A stretch of 64,000 nt of DNA from an uncultured Marinobacter sp. (GTDB lineage Bacteria; Pseudomonadota; Gammaproteobacteria; Pseudomonadales; Oleiphilaceae), in assembly GCF_947488835.1 (NCBI RefSeq), contig NZ_CANLBK010000001.1:1302001-1366000 (forward strand), written 5' to 3'. The notes under the pieces were generated by a model. It saw nothing but the letters and a program-made list of their open reading frames with translations. It made no database searches and had not been told where the DNA came from. Position 1 is the stretch's first letter; each line of letters begins with the position of its first letter. Of this stretch, positions 1 to 9,865 are shown one piece after another. The translations under genes and the position numbers were made by a program.

Positions 1-2672
1 GTTTTGAGTGTCGGGTTGGTGCCTGGACCGGGCACTTCAGACTCGCTTAAAAGCGAGTAGCCTCTGAATCCTGGGCGGGGCAAGATGTCTGGCGTAGCCG
101 CAGATACCGCCGGACGAGAGTAGCTGGTTGTCATTTCTATGCCCGTAACAGACATCCCCGGGCTGATTGTAATTTCTTGCCTGAGGCCGGCTACCGGGTA
201 TTCCGCACATGCTTCGCCAGCATGACAAATGAGGCCATTATTATCCAGGTCAGACCCGGCAACCAGAATGTAACTACCTGGCGGCACTTCATTGAGCATT
301 TTAGGCTCTACCCCATCATCAGGCACAAAGGTAAACGCATAGCGCCCGTTATCTACAACTGCACTTGTCTGTGCAACCGTCATGTAAAAATCACCCTCTG
401 GCTCGGGATCTACCAAGAGCACAAAATGCCGGCCAGCGTCACGAGCTTGTTGATCAGTCACCCGCTGGCCGATCACCGGGATTTCCAACCTGCGGAGCTG
501 GTCGCTTTTGTATTCCACAGCAATGACCGATCGAGCAGAGACCCCGGACTCAAGCTGTTCAGAAAGCAAGGTTAAAGTGATTAGGAAGTCCGTTCCTGTA
601 TCTTCAGGTACGGGGGCTGAATCCAATTGCACCCAAGGTGCATTTACAGAAACAGATTCAATGGTTACATCGCTCGAATCTCGGCCATACACACTCAATT
701 TCACGCTAGCGGAAGTGGCGCCTTCTGAGGCCAAACTTACAATGGCTGGCGATGAAGTTAACAGATTTGGTACAAAGCCTGCCGAGGCTGCCAAGGCTGC
801 TTTTCCTGCATCCACAAGCCCCCAACCCACATCTGGCCTTTTAGAACATGGCGGCGTTCCACAGTCCTGAAAGGTCAGTTCTCCAGACACTAGCAGCGCC
901 TTCAGCTTGCCGTAATCCAACCCTGTATTAAGGCCCTTCATCAGTGCGAAAACAGCGGACACATGGGGAGCCGCCATAGAGGTTCCCTGCAATCCAATGT
1001 AAGTCTCCTTCAAAGTGCCATTTATGAGGCTGGCACTGGTGCTGCTCACCAAATCACTTCGGCCATCAGCGTTACCATCACGGCTGGCGTCGCCGCCGGG
1101 TGCCGCCAGATCAATCCAGCTACCGGAGTTTGAGTAAGTTGCCAGCACACCTGCCCCATCAACCGCACTCACGGAAAACACCCCGTCGTATGCAGCAGGA
1201 TAAGATTCGGCTGTAGAAGCCGAGTTACCTGCTGCAGCAACATAAACAATGCCACGAGCGACGCCCGCATCTATGGCTGCTTTAAGTTGCGGCTGATAGG
1301 GAAGTCCGCCCAGGCTCAGGTTCACGATATCGGCGCGAGGCTCCGGACTAGTTGGATCGACGGCCCAGCGCAAAGCTTCCAGAAGATCAGCGGATGAGCC
1401 TGTTCCTCCCTCACCCAGTACCCGCACAGGCCGCAGAGAGGCATTGTAGGCAATACCCGCTCCACCGGCACCGTTTACCACAGCAGCTATGGTGCCAGCC
1501 ACATGGGTGCCATGGTAAGCACTGGCTCCAATCGCATTTCCGGGGTCCGAAGGGTTATCGTCCCGACCCGGTACACCGTCGTTGTCAAAGGCTTCGGACA
1601 CAAAGTCCCAGCCACTGACAATGTTGTCGTTCAGCTCGCCATGCCAGTTCCCTGGCGCTCCAAATATCCCTGTATCCATCACCGCGACAATCACACCAAG
1701 CCCCCCATCCTGCGCTATCTGCCAAGCAATCGGTGCATTGATCAATTCGTAGTGCCACTGCTGCCCCACTGCAGGGTTGTTATACAGAGGCTCATTCACT
1801 GGCGTTTGCATCGCCCGCATTGTGTAGTTGGGCGTGGCCGAGGCAACGTCAGTGCGCTTCTTTAGAGAGCGTATCCACTCCAAGGTCGACACCTCCGCCT
1901 GCCCCGTGCGGCTGCGGGCAGCCTGCGCCGGCGCATTAACCAACCAGACTCCAGGAGCCAACTCTCTTGAAAGGTTCGCGCCCATTGCCGGCGCCACTGA
2001 GCGCATGAATGCCTGCCCTTGCTTGAATACAACAATGGCCTCGGCGTCTGCAAAATCATGATCTGGCCACTCAAACTCTGTAGCCAGCGCACTGCCTGTC
2101 ACGGATGTCGAAAGGATATATAGCATGGGATCAGGGCCAGAGGCCTCAACCCTCAGGGTATAGATACCTGCAGGTTCTGTATCTGGCAAGGTCACTTGAA
2201 TCGGTACAGACTGGCTACCAGTAAAAACGCTTTCAACAAGTCGGCCATCACTGAGCAGTGACAAGGTAAGCAGGGATGAAACGTCGCTGGCAGAAAATGG
2301 CTGAAGAGCGATACTCTGCTTTGGGTGCAGCGGCAGGCTATAAGTATCAACTGGGTCCTGAGAATAGGTAATACTGGGCCTTCCGCCTTTGGAAGGATAG
2401 GTTCCAGCCTCGACGCTCACATACCCCGCAAGAATGAACTCCTGGGGTAAAGACTGAGTTCCGGAAAATGGAGTAGAGCTCAATGCCAGAGTGTCTGCAT
2501 CATCTGCGTCTACCCGGGTTCCGGACTCAATAGCAATACTCCCCGAAAGCGCAACGCTAGCCGGGTTAATTTCAATACTTCCAGAGCCCCCATCGCAGCC
2601 GCCCAAGGCCACAACCAGCGCGGCCAGCATGGTATATCTGAAATGCGTTGCTGTGTTTAGAATGACCGGCAT
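1..2672 (-). CDS. S8 (subtilisin-like) serine peptidase, lipoprotein, 3' end beyond window
   Basis: The frame is open from an ATG at 2672 to base 1 (at least 890 codons), so the C-terminus is missing. A short signal sequence ends in a lipobox (LGGC, Cys26), predicting an exported lipoprotein. The start at 2672 is preferred to the in-frame ATG at 2630 because it supplies a basic residue before the hydrophobic segment; an AGAGG lies upstream. The full catalytic triad is visible: Asp333 in VMDTG, His387 in HGTHVAG, Ser565 in GTSMAAPH. An N-terminal beta-rich region of about 220 residues precedes an inhibitor-I9-like propeptide region, and beta-sandwich-like repeats follow the catalytic domain. 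It probably degrades extracellular protein at the cell surface. The family is secure; the substrate is unknown. Confidence 0.9.
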   Translation of the reverse strand, partial: MPVILNTATHFRYTMLAALVVALGGCDGGSGSIEINPASVALSGSIAIESGTRVDADDADTLALSSTPFSGTQSLPQEFILAGYVSVEAGTYPSKGGRPSITYSQDPVDTYSLPLHPKQSIALQPFSASDVSSLLTLSLLSDGRLVESVFTGSQSVPIQVTLPDTEPAGIYTLRVEASGPDPMLYILSTSVTGSALATEFEWPDHDFADAEAIVVFKQGQAFMRSVAPAMGANLSRELAPGVWLVNAPAQAARSRTGQAEVSTLEWIRSLKKRTDVASATPNYTMRAMQTPVNEPLYNNPAVGQQWHYELINAPIAWQIAQDGGLGVIVAVMDTGIFGAPGNWHGELNDNIVSGWDFVSEAFDNDGVPGRDDNPSDPGNAIGASAYHGTHVAGTIAAVVNGAGGAGIAYNASLRPVRVLGEGGTGSSADLLEALRWAVDPTSPEPRADIVNLSLGGLPYQPQLKAAIDAGVARGIVYVAAAGNSASTAESYPAAYDGVFSVSAVDGAGVLATYSNSGSWIDLAAPGGDASRDGNADGRSDLVSSTSASLINGTLKETYIGLQGTSMAAPHVSAVFALMKGLNTGLDYGKLKALLVSGELTFQDCGTPPCSKRPDVGWGLVDAGKAALAASAGFVPNLLTSSPAIVSLASEGATSASVKLSVYGRDSSDVTIESVSVNAPWVQLDSAPVPEDTGTDFLITLTLLSEQLESGVSARSVIAVEYKSDQLRRLEIPVIGQRVTDQQARDAGRHFVLLVDPEPEGDFYMTVAQTSAVVDNGRYAFTFVPDDGVEPKMLNEVPPGSYILVAGSDLDNNGLICHAGEACAEYPVAGLRQEITISPGMSVTGIEMTTSYSRPAVSAATPDILPRPGFRGYSLLSESEVPGPGTNPTLK

Positions 2673-2739
2673 GGGCACTAGCCTCTGTTTTGATCTGGCT
2701 ACAAGTATACGCAAACACACTGGTGCGGTGCGCATAAAA

Positions 2740-2774
2740 AAAAGCCACCCCAGGAAATTCCGGAGGTGGCTTTT
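2740..2774 (-). terminator. Rho-independent terminator after the TRAP operon
   Basis: Arms AAAAGCCACC and GGTGGCTTTT pair over 10 bp around a loop of about 15 nt. On the minus strand the hairpin is followed by a run of eight T (2736-2743). It lies just past the permease stop at 2791 and before the peptidase start. Confidence 0.8.
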
Positions 2775-2790
2775 GTTGCAGGTGGCAAGC

Positions 2791-4842
2791 TCAGATTGCG
2801 TAGAACAGCATCGGCACAAAGGCCACCAGCAATAGCGTTGGTCCCATGACGGCTACGGGCAACAACAACCGCTCGTAACGATGCCAGAAAGACCCAACAC
2901 GCTCCGCTGCCAACACCTCACTCTCCCCCACAACCTGTCGGGTAAGCAGATGGTTCAGCGCCACCGGGGGGCTGAGATAGCCCAGCTCAAACGCCACCAG
3001 ACATACAATCCAGAAGTGCAATGGATCGATGCCCAGCTGTATGGCTGGCTGGGCTACGGTTGCCGATACCAGTATGACAGCGCCGAAAGGATCCATAACC
3101 ATTCCAATCACCGTCAACAGAAGCACAATCACAAGCATGGCAAGCCACGGGCTGGTCAGGTGTTCCGGGAACAGGGCGTGAACAATATCAGACCGTTCAA
3201 GAATGCCTCCAAGGCAAATAGAGAAGCCAATCAGGGCCAGCAAAGCCCCAATGTGCACCGCCGAATCACTGGCGGCTGCGCAGCTTCGCCCCCAGAACGC
3301 CTGTACGCGAGATTCGTTGTCGTCACGGCTACTGCTATCGGCATCAAGGAATACCAGCGCAAGCATCACCAATGGCAGGACCATTGGTGCACTGTACTCG
3401 TTGAACGACAGCCCCAGAACCACATAGATGGTGAATATGACAGCCACAGCCAGGGCCACATAGGGCATCAAGGGTTTGAGCTGTTGCAACGATGCCCGGA
3501 AAGCACCTGGAGCCGGGCGAGGCCGCCAGTTACCTTCCGTTTTGCATACGATGATTGAGAACAACGAGGCTGACATTATGAATACCCAGAAGCCCCAACC
3601 GTACATTTCGGTGGTGGTAACTTCCTTGTTCAGAGCCGCAACGACGACAATCAGCAAGCACGGGTTCAGCACCACACCAAGGCTTCCCGACATTGCGGTA
3701 GTCGCAAGTGCCAGCTGCCGCCCTGCACCGGCCCGGCGCAACTCATCGTAAACCACGCCACCGACGGCAAGAATGAAGATGCCGGATGCGCCGGTAAAGG
3801 CGGTCGGGAAAGCCGTCGCAAAGATAATGACGGAAGCCAACATGGGTGCCGGCAGGTTGTATGGCTTGATTACGTTCAACAGCAACTCTGGCAAACGAGT
3901 CTGCTTCAGAACCATACCCACCAGAACATAGAGTCCGATATTGATAAACATCGAAGACAGGTTGGACATCATGCCGAAGTAGATCGCGAGCCCGGAAGCG
4001 TAGCCATCTACAAAGAAAAAGTAGCCCATGGCAATCAGGCCCATGGTGCAATACAGCGGCACCACCAAACCCGAAGACAGCGCCAGCCCACCCGCTCTTA
4101 CGTGCTTGGGAACTTTCAGAAATCGCAGGGCATTGATCACCATGAACAGGCCAAACACGCCCGTCCAGGCATACTGAAGTATGACCGTAGATTCAGCCCC
4201 GGGCGAACTGGCGAGCCGGCCCAGATAAGCATTCATGGAGAACACCATCATGCCATTGACCAGGAGCTGCACAGCTTGGCTCAATCGCCACTCCGACCGG
4301 TTTCTGGGCAACCGCAGCGCTATATGGTCGGCATCCATGGCTGCTATTGCCGCCGCCATCGCAAAGATTGCAATGAACAGGTACTTCGTCAGCTCGATAT
4401 TATCCAGCAGAAACGTCGCCAGCCCGCCCTCGAAGGCTTTGAACACACCCAGCGCAGGCGTCGCATGCTCAAGATTACTCTGGTAAGCAGCATGTTTCTC
4501 AGCACACAGTGCAAGGTTTCGTTCCAGTGATGTACGAATGGCTTGCGGGTTAGGCGGGGAATCAAACAGGTCGTCGGGGTCTGGCTTGTACGCGTCTACC
4601 CGCTTACGGACCTCTGCCTCAATATCCATTTCCATACGACATGAAGGCTCTATCGCATCTGGATTGAGCAAGTAATAATTCGGCCATGTCTGCTCGCCAA
4701 CCCAGAGCAGGCGGGAGTGGAGAGAATTCCCCATTCCCAGCAAAAGGGTAACAAACAGCAACAACAGCAGAATAGCCCCGTGCATCTTCCGCACGGGGTA
4801 CAGAGTTCTTACAGCAGGGGCAGTTAACGCTTGCCAGTTCAT
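2791..4842 (-). CDS. TRAP-type transporter permease, fused small (Q) and large (M) subunits
   Basis: A 683-residue, strongly hydrophobic protein. Residues 1 to about 230 hold a membrane anchor, a soluble stretch of about 100 residues and a DctQ-like set of helices. The remainder matches the DctM layout, with glycine-rich re-entrant hairpins (FTGASGIF near the middle; a GMVMDPFGAV segment and an ELGYLSPPVALN segment near the end, typical of large TRAP permeases). Such permeases use the sodium gradient to import organic acids or similar solutes delivered by a periplasmic binding protein. The gene starts 15 bp after the binding protein stop, so the two are co-transcribed. The insert between the first two membrane segments is longer than in common QM fusions. 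The substrate cannot be inferred. Confidence 0.85.
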   Translation of the reverse strand: MNWQALTAPAVRTLYPVRKMHGAILLLLLFVTLLLGMGNSLHSRLLWVGEQTWPNYYLLNPDAIEPSCRMEMDIEAEVRKRVDAYKPDPDDLFDSPPNPQAIRTSLERNLALCAEKHAAYQSNLEHATPALGVFKAFEGGLATFLLDNIELTKYLFIAIFAMAAAIAAMDADHIALRLPRNRSEWRLSQAVQLLVNGMMVFSMNAYLGRLASSPGAESTVILQYAWTGVFGLFMVINALRFLKVPKHVRAGGLALSSGLVVPLYCTMGLIAMGYFFFVDGYASGLAIYFGMMSNLSSMFINIGLYVLVGMVLKQTRLPELLLNVIKPYNLPAPMLASVIIFATAFPTAFTGASGIFILAVGGVVYDELRRAGAGRQLALATTAMSGSLGVVLNPCLLIVVVAALNKEVTTTEMYGWGFWVFIMSASLFSIIVCKTEGNWRPRPAPGAFRASLQQLKPLMPYVALAVAVIFTIYVVLGLSFNEYSAPMVLPLVMLALVFLDADSSSRDDNESRVQAFWGRSCAAASDSAVHIGALLALIGFSICLGGILERSDIVHALFPEHLTSPWLAMLVIVLLLTVIGMVMDPFGAVILVSATVAQPAIQLGIDPLHFWIVCLVAFELGYLSPPVALNHLLTRQVVGESEVLAAERVGSFWHRYERLLLPVAVMGPTLLLVAFVPMLFYAI

Positions 4843-4857
4843 GCGTATTCCGCCCTG

Positions 4858-5868
4858 TTATTCCCGGTTTTCCGAGGTGCATTCCGAGGCGGACGGATTA
4901 CTGGAGCAACGAATTTTGCTCAGCAAGCCCAGCATTTTCGGGTGGTACACGTCAGGCGCGCCGTTCAGGCCGTCGCGCATTTCAATCCGGTTCTGGCGGA
5001 ACATTTCCTGATATCCCTGAATGTCTTTTTCGGGAATACGAACCCACTTTTCTTCAGGGATGGCCGCTTCCTGCTTTTTAATCAGGTTCATAGCTTGTGG
5101 GAACATGCCCCAGGCAACCTGTCGGGACGCCTGAGCGGTCTGATCGTCCAGAACACCTTCACGAGCAATAACCTGAATCGTCAGCTGCGCCAGGGGATAA
5201 TCGACAATGCCACCCTTGCTGCCTATGCCTTTGTATAGCTCAAGTGCTTCGTATGCAAAAGCAGGTGCGTAAGCTGTATCAACAGAGCCATTATTGAACT
5301 TGCCGGCAAAGTTGGTGATATCTGAAGGAACAACCGTTGCCTTGAGGTAGTTCACCATGTGAATGGCGTCTTTCTGGTAGTCCAGAGTCGCCATTCGCTT
5401 GCCTGCCAGAGCGCCTGCGGTATCCATGCTACGGTCGTTAACAAACAAGTACCCGGCGCCTGCAGGAACAATTCCTAGCACCTCGTAACCTTCCTGTTTC
5501 ATTAGCGGTGCCGCTTTAGCTTGCGCCAGCGTCGCCAGTAGCGTTTCGAGGTCATCGTAGGTCGGGAGTGCGCCAACAGCACTAACGGTTCCGGTAAAAC
5601 CGTTAAATGGACGGGTGCGCAGGTCGGTTGCGGCAACGGCATCGCACTGGCCAGCGTTGAAATCGCCCACTGCAACACCCTCATCGGTGTAGGGTTTCAG
5701 ATCAAAGTCTACACCGTGCGACTTCATCTCAAGCGCATAGTCCTTAACCATATTGAACATGTCACCGTTCGCGCCAATCACATCGAAAACACACATTTTC
5801 ACGGTTTGGGCCGATGCCAGGGGTGCGATGGCAGCAAGAGTAAGAGCGGTGAGGGATCTACGGATCAT
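4858..5868 (-). CDS. periplasmic solute-binding protein of the TRAP system (AdeT-like family)
   Basis: 336 residues with a classic signal peptide (basic start, hydrophobic core, cleavage after Ala20 in ASA-Q). The mature start, with CVFDVIGANGD, resembles the family labelled AdeT1/AdeT2 in Acinetobacter, often misnamed as RND efflux components but apparently solute-binding proteins. Two Rossmann-like halves are suggested by VAVGDFNAGQCDAV and the later KFNNGSVDTAYAP. A GGAG-type Shine-Dalgarno precedes the ATG. It lies between the TatT-like lipoprotein and the permease on one strand, so it should capture the ligand of this transporter. A C-terminal Cys pair (CSSNPSASEC) could form a disulfide. 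Ligand unknown. Confidence 0.8.
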   Translation of the reverse strand: MIRRSLTALTLAAIAPLASAQTVKMCVFDVIGANGDMFNMVKDYALEMKSHGVDFDLKPYTDEGVAVGDFNAGQCDAVAATDLRTRPFNGFTGTVSAVGALPTYDDLETLLATLAQAKAAPLMKQEGYEVLGIVPAGAGYLFVNDRSMDTAGALAGKRMATLDYQKDAIHMVNYLKATVVPSDITNFAGKFNNGSVDTAYAPAFAYEALELYKGIGSKGGIVDYPLAQLTIQVIAREGVLDDQTAQASRQVAWGMFPQAMNLIKKQEAAIPEEKWVRIPEKDIQGYQEMFRQNRIEMRDGLNGAPDVYHPKMLGLLSKIRCSSNPSASECTSENRE

Positions 5869-5942
5869 AACAATCTCCGGTTCATTTTTGTGTTTATAGT
5901 GAGTTCATTAAGCGACCGACCATGGGCGCTGGAGTTGCCTGC

Positions 5943-7004
5943 TCAGAGCAGGCCATCCAGGCTCATGGTCTCAATGTTTTCGTTGTTTCGTTCAGAGCTC
6001 ATTTTCCCGAAGAACGCCTGTGGTGTTCTATAGCCATACTCGGCAGTCCAGTATTTGTCTGAAGAAAACTGGATGATGGCGCGAGCCACATGGTCAGCCA
6101 GGCGATACTTTTCCCACACCTTGATAGTGTCGTCAGCTTCTGCAAAGCGGTGGATCACGTCAGCCAGAACATCCGTGCGCCCAAAAGTTTCTGCGGCAAC
6201 AGCTTCGAGTGCCATTGACGCGCGCATGCCCCCTTTCACGCCCAAAGCAGAGCTGTTTTCGAGTACTTCCCAGGGATCGGGAGACAAATCTGGGCGGGTG
6301 TCAGGCAGTAGCAGCCAAACCATGGCGCGAACGGCATTGGGCAACCCACCTGTTTTTTCGTTATCAATACAGGTTGCTGCGCGCTCAGCCTGAGGAGCGA
6401 TGTTGCGTGGTATCCCGGCACGGGCACCTGAGTTGGCATCATTTACAACGGCCTGCAAACCAGTCAACAGGCCAAGAAGGAACGTAATCTCGTCTTGTTC
6501 GCTGTACAGGAACGGGCATTCGAGGGGTTCTTTGGCCGGGTCGAAATCGTAGGCTGCCATGGCTCTATTGAAAGCCATCAAGCGGCGTTCAGCAGTGAGG
6601 GCGTATAAGCGTTTGGCTCGTTCGCGGGAGTCTTTGGCTAAAGGCACATCGCCTTCATAATCCGCCCGCAGGTAATCAAGTTCGGCCTCCCACGCACGGT
6701 ACTCCATGCAATTGGCCGCTAACAGCATCAACAACGACCCGCTCGTATCTGGCGCATCGTTGATTCGCGAAAAGGAGTAGATCAGGGGGTCAACGCCTTC
6801 CCCTAGCGCACAGGCCATTTTAGGGTCAGACATCTGCATAACGTAAGGAGTGGCTTCACTCTCGGCGTAACCCGCCAGCACAGTCCCAGTGACTTTGTGT
6901 ATGGGGTTTGCGGAACACCCTGCAAACATTACTGCCGTTGCCAATAAAACCAGTTTGTTGCGCGTCGCCGCAAGACGACCTGCATACGTTGCCAATATGG
7001 ACAT
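5943..7004 (-). CDS. TRAP-associated T-component (TatT-like) lipoprotein
   Basis: 353 residues with a lipobox (FAGC, Cys30), so a predicted periplasmic lipoprotein. The mature protein is helical and rich in Ala/Leu. Its N-terminal third (GVDPLIYSF, then LMLLAANC...YRAWEAELD, then RERAKRLYALTAERRL) follows the pattern of TatT proteins, TPR-like lipoproteins described with TRAP systems in Treponema. It is the first gene of a three-gene minus-strand operon ahead of the binding protein and QM permease, which supports this assignment. TatT proteins are thought to hold ligand or the binding protein near the membrane. Without a profile search this remains a family-level judgement; a generic TPR lipoprotein is the alternative. 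Confidence 0.65.
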   Translation of the reverse strand: MSILATYAGRLAATRNKLVLLATAVMFAGCSANPIHKVTGTVLAGYAESEATPYVMQMSDPKMACALGEGVDPLIYSFSRINDAPDTSGSLLMLLAANCMEYRAWEAELDYLRADYEGDVPLAKDSRERAKRLYALTAERRLMAFNRAMAAYDFDPAKEPLECPFLYSEQDEITFLLGLLTGLQAVVNDANSGARAGIPRNIAPQAERAATCIDNEKTGGLPNAVRAMVWLLLPDTRPDLSPDPWEVLENSSALGVKGGMRASMALEAVAAETFGRTDVLADVIHRFAEADDTIKVWEKYRLADHVARAIIQFSSDKYWTAEYGYRTPQAFFGKMSSERNNENIETMSLDGLL

Positions 7005-7131
7005 GTTAAGTCACTCTGCTTTGCTTTGTTTTTATCTGGGTGGAATGCAGTTGGTTCTGTCATTCCGGAAGCAAGAGTGCGTTGAAAGCTGTCCTACAAA
7101 AATGGCTCGTTTGCCGGCAGGCCCATGCCGA

Positions 7132-7148
7132 TCAGGCCAATGGCCTGA
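7132..7148. promoter_or_regulatory. perfect palindrome upstream of the TRAP operon, candidate operator
   Basis: TCAGGCCAATGGCCTGA is an 8-bp perfect inverted repeat around one base, 128 bp before the TatT-like gene in an otherwise non-coding 271-bp gap (7005-7275). An AT-rich stretch (7160-7210) lies just upstream in the direction of transcription. No regulator is identified. Confidence 0.4.
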
Positions 7149-7259
7149 AATGTACGGTTCTTTTTGGTGATATTTTGACTTAAAACAATAACTTCGAAAA
7201 TATACGCCTGCGCACACCTTGAGATTAATTTACTTACAAAATGCATACAGGCACTACAA

Positions 7260-7277
7260 AGCGCCAATTCCGGCGCT
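7260..7277 (-). terminator. weak hairpin at the end of atuR
   Basis: AGCGCC and GGCGCT form a 6-bp stem around AATTCC that overlaps the atuR stop codon. Only three T follow on the minus strand, so termination may be inefficient. Confidence 0.4.
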
Positions 7278-7935
7278 AGCCCATGCCAAGCATTGCCACC
7301 ACTTGGTCGGTTAACCCATCCCGGGTCAAGCCACCACGATCCGGGCGATACCAGGTTACGGTCCAGCTAAGGGCACCCGTCAACATGCGGCGCACCACAA
7401 ATGGATCGGCTTTTAGTGCGCCCTCTTCTTTAAGGCCGGTCAATACATCCAGCCACAGGGCTTCGTATCTATCCCGAAGTTCCAACACCTCGGCCCGAGA
7501 GGCTTCAGACAAACTGCGCCATTCATACACCAGAACGGCCATGGCCTCCCCCGTCTGGCCATTAATGGACTCCAGCTCTGCGCTTATGAGTGCTCTGAGT
7601 TTTTCCCGATTGGATTTCGCTTCACCCATGGCGGCCTGCATTACGGCCGTGTTCAGCCTGATCGTTTCAACCATAACCGCTTTAAGAATTTCTTCTTTGG
7701 TTCGGAAGTGATGGAAAAGACTCCCCGACTGAATGCCCACCGCAGCGGCCAGGTCTCTCACTGTGGTGCGCTCATAACCTTTTTCACGGAACAGGCGCGC
7801 GGCCTCCCGAAGCAGCCGTCCGCGGGCACTGTCTGATGCTGACACCAGGTTATCGGCGATAAGTGACTGAAGTATTTTTTCTTGATTCACGGGCGTATCC
7901 AAAGGCTTTAACTGGACGCCTATTCTACCTGACAT
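7276..7935 (-). CDS. atuR: TetR-family repressor of the atu cluster
   Basis: 219 residues. The N-terminal HTH is typical of TetR proteins ([20 protein letters not shown], then [19 protein letters not shown] with the recognition helix, then TKEEIL). The remainder is an all-helical ligand-binding domain, as in TetR regulators that sense acyl-CoA. It is divergent from atuA, the arrangement known from Pseudomonas atuRABCDEFGH, where AtuR represses the pathway and is relieved by pathway acyl-CoAs. The ATG at 7935 has an AGG five bases upstream and lies inside the shared regulatory region, so AtuR probably also controls itself. Assignment to AtuR rests mainly on context; the TetR fold is certain. 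Confidence 0.85.
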   Translation of the reverse strand: MSGRIGVQLKPLDTPVNQEKILQSLIADNLVSASDSARGRLLREAARLFREKGYERTTVRDLAAAVGIQSGSLFHHFRTKEEILKAVMVETIRLNTAVMQAAMGEAKSNREKLRALISAELESINGQTGEAMAVLVYEWRSLSEASRAEVLELRDRYEALWLDVLTGLKEEGALKADPFVVRRMLTGALSWTVTWYRPDRGGLTRDGLTDQVVAMLGMG

Positions 7936-7942
7936 TTACCTG

Positions 7943-7972
7943 TTTACAAACCAAGCGCTTGCTTGGTATGGT
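7943..7972 (+). promoter_or_regulatory. atuA promoter with operator palindrome in its spacer
   Basis: A -35-like TTTACA (7943-7948) and a -10-like TATGGT (7967-7972) or GTATGG one base earlier are 17-18 bp apart. The spacer and its edge contain ACCAAGCGCTTGCTTGGT (7950-7967), a 7-bp inverted repeat around GCTT. A TetR dimer there would exclude RNA polymerase. AtuR of Pseudomonas aeruginosa is reported to bind inverted repeats in the same intergenic position. The promoter boxes are only moderate matches. Confidence 0.6.
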
Positions 7973-8045
7973 CTGGTTAATGGTTCAACAGTTGCCGATT
8001 CACATTCGTGGCACTCACGGCAACACAGCTACAGGATGCACAGAC

Positions 8046-9842
8046 ATGACGAATTCACCGAAGACTATCCGGATTGGTTGCTCCTCCGCTTTCTGGGGCG
8101 ACACTGAAACAGCCGCGGCGCAACTGGTTCACAAAGGTGATATTGACTATCTGGTCGCCGACTACCTGGCCGAAGTCACCATGTCGATCATGGCGGGTCA
8201 GAAGATGAAAGACCCTAGCCAAGGCTACGCGCGAGATTTCGTTGAAACGGTGATGGGCCCCCTCCTCGCTGATATCAAAGCAAAAGGCATTCGCGTACTG
8301 ACTAACGCCGGCGGCGTGAACCCGGTCGCCTGCCGTGATGCCTTGCAAGCATTGTGTGAAAAAGCCGGCGTAGATATGAAAATTGCCCTGGTGCTGGGAG
8401 ACGATCTGCTACCCCAAAAACAGGCCCTGGACAAAGCTGGCATCACTGAAATGGCCACCGGCGCACCGATGCCCGCAATGATGGTTAGCCTCAACGCTTA
8501 CCTTGGTGCATCTGGTTTGGCGGCTGCCCTGGACCAGGGTGCAGACATTGTTCTTACTGGCCGGGTGGTCGACAGTGCTTTGGTGCTTGCGCCCCTGGTT
8601 CACGAATTCGGCTGGGACTGGAAAGACTACGACAAACTGGCGCAAGCCAGTCTCGCCGGTCACTTATTGGAGTGCGGAGCGCAATCTACCGGTGGTAACT
8701 TTACCGACTGGGAAGACGTTGCGGATGGATTCGCCGATATGGGCTTCCCGATTGCTGAAGTCAGTGCAAACGGCGAGTTCGTTGTTACTAAACCGGAAGG
8801 CACGGGTGGCCTGGTAAGCCGTGGCACGGTCGCTGAGCAATTGGTTTACGAGATTGGCGATCCGCGCGCCTATTTACTCCCAGATGTTACCTGCGATTTT
8901 ACGGATGTTGAGCTAATAGAAAGCGGGCCGGACCGTGTAACCGTTCGAGGCGCCCGCGGCTTGCCGCCCACCGACAGCTACAAGGTATCTGGTACTTGGC
9001 CCGATGGCTTCAAATGCACCGCAACCTTCTTGCTTGCGGGCATTGATGCCCCGAAAAAAGCCCAGGCAGTGGCCGAAGCCATTCTCACGAAAACATCCCG
9101 CCTGTTCCAGGAGCGTGGCCTGCCGGACTACACCGAAACCAGTATCGAACTGCTGGGCACGGAAACAACATACGGTGAACAGGGGCGCGCCCAAGGCACC
9201 CGAGAGGTCATTGTAAAAATCAGTGCGGCCCACCCAAAGAAAGGTGCGCTGGTGTTGTTCTCCCGTGAAATTGCACAAGCCGCTACCGGCATGGCACCTG
9301 GCCTGACCGGCATTGTGGGTGGGCGACCCGCCGTTTGGCCAAAAATCCGCCTCTATTCCTGCCTGTTTCCCAAGAGCGACGTAACGGTTTCTATCGACCT
9401 GAACGGCCAAACAACACCCATTGCTATCGATTCCTCAGGTGGCTTCCAGCCCGGCCTCATCGAGGATCAAGCATCTATTGAGGCCGCATCGGCGACCGAC
9501 ACCACCGTACCCCTGATTGATTTGGCCTGGGCACGCAGCGGCGACAAAGGCGACCACAGCAACATTGGCGTTATTGCTCGCAAACCTGAGTTCGTTCCTT
9601 TTATTGCAGCCGCATTGAGTGAAGAAGCTGTGGCGGAGTGGATGGTTCACACACTCAATCCTGAAACCGGCAAGGTTACCCGCTGGACACTGCCCGGGCT
9701 CCACGCATTCAACTTCCTGCTGGAGCACAGTCTGGGCGGAGGTGGCGTAGCCAGCCTGCGCATTGATCCGCAAGGCAAGGCGTTTGCCCAGCAGTTACTC
9801 GAGTTTCCAGTGCCAGTGCCTGCCGGTCTAGTGGCCTCCTGA
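8046..9842 (+). CDS. atuA: AtuA, acyclic terpene utilisation protein (DUF1446 family)
   Basis: 598 residues from the ATG at 8046. The frame is open further upstream (to 7863), but that would overlap the divergent atuR and its promoter; an AGGA lies nine bases before 8046. The N-terminal part starts with [13 protein letters not shown] and continues with GGVNP and [15 protein letters not shown], characteristic of the AtuA/DUF1446 family. The last 110 residues ([20 protein letters not shown], then HSLGGGG) are the small C-terminal AtuA-like domain. The protein is required for growth on citronellol/geraniol in pseudomonads, but its reaction is not established. First gene of the atu operon; atuB begins 23 bp downstream. 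Confidence 0.92.
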   Translation: MTNSPKTIRIGCSSAFWGDTETAAAQLVHKGDIDYLVADYLAEVTMSIMAGQKMKDPSQGYARDFVETVMGPLLADIKAKGIRVLTNAGGVNPVACRDALQALCEKAGVDMKIALVLGDDLLPQKQALDKAGITEMATGAPMPAMMVSLNAYLGASGLAAALDQGADIVLTGRVVDSALVLAPLVHEFGWDWKDYDKLAQASLAGHLLECGAQSTGGNFTDWEDVADGFADMGFPIAEVSANGEFVVTKPEGTGGLVSRGTVAEQLVYEIGDPRAYLLPDVTCDFTDVELIESGPDRVTVRGARGLPPTDSYKVSGTWPDGFKCTATFLLAGIDAPKKAQAVAEAILTKTSRLFQERGLPDYTETSIELLGTETTYGEQGRAQGTREVIVKISAAHPKKGALVLFSREIAQAATGMAPGLTGIVGGRPAVWPKIRLYSCLFPKSDVTVSIDLNGQTTPIAIDSSGGFQPGLIEDQASIEAASATDTTVPLIDLAWARSGDKGDHSNIGVIARKPEFVPFIAAALSEEAVAEWMVHTLNPETGKVTRWTLPGLHAFNFLLEHSLGGGGVASLRIDPQGKAFAQQLLEFPVPVPAGLVAS

Positions 9843-9865
9843 ATAGTTAAGAAGGACTTGGAATT

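Noticed and set aside
7170..7203. Inverted repeat ATATTTT...AAAATAT in the gap before the TRAP operon
   Set aside because: AT-only arms with a 20-bp spacer are expected by chance in an AT-rich promoter region.
7863..8045. N-terminal extension of AtuA
   Set aside because: Would cover the atuR start and the shared operator/promoter; residues do not resemble AtuA proteins, and a better start exists at 8046.
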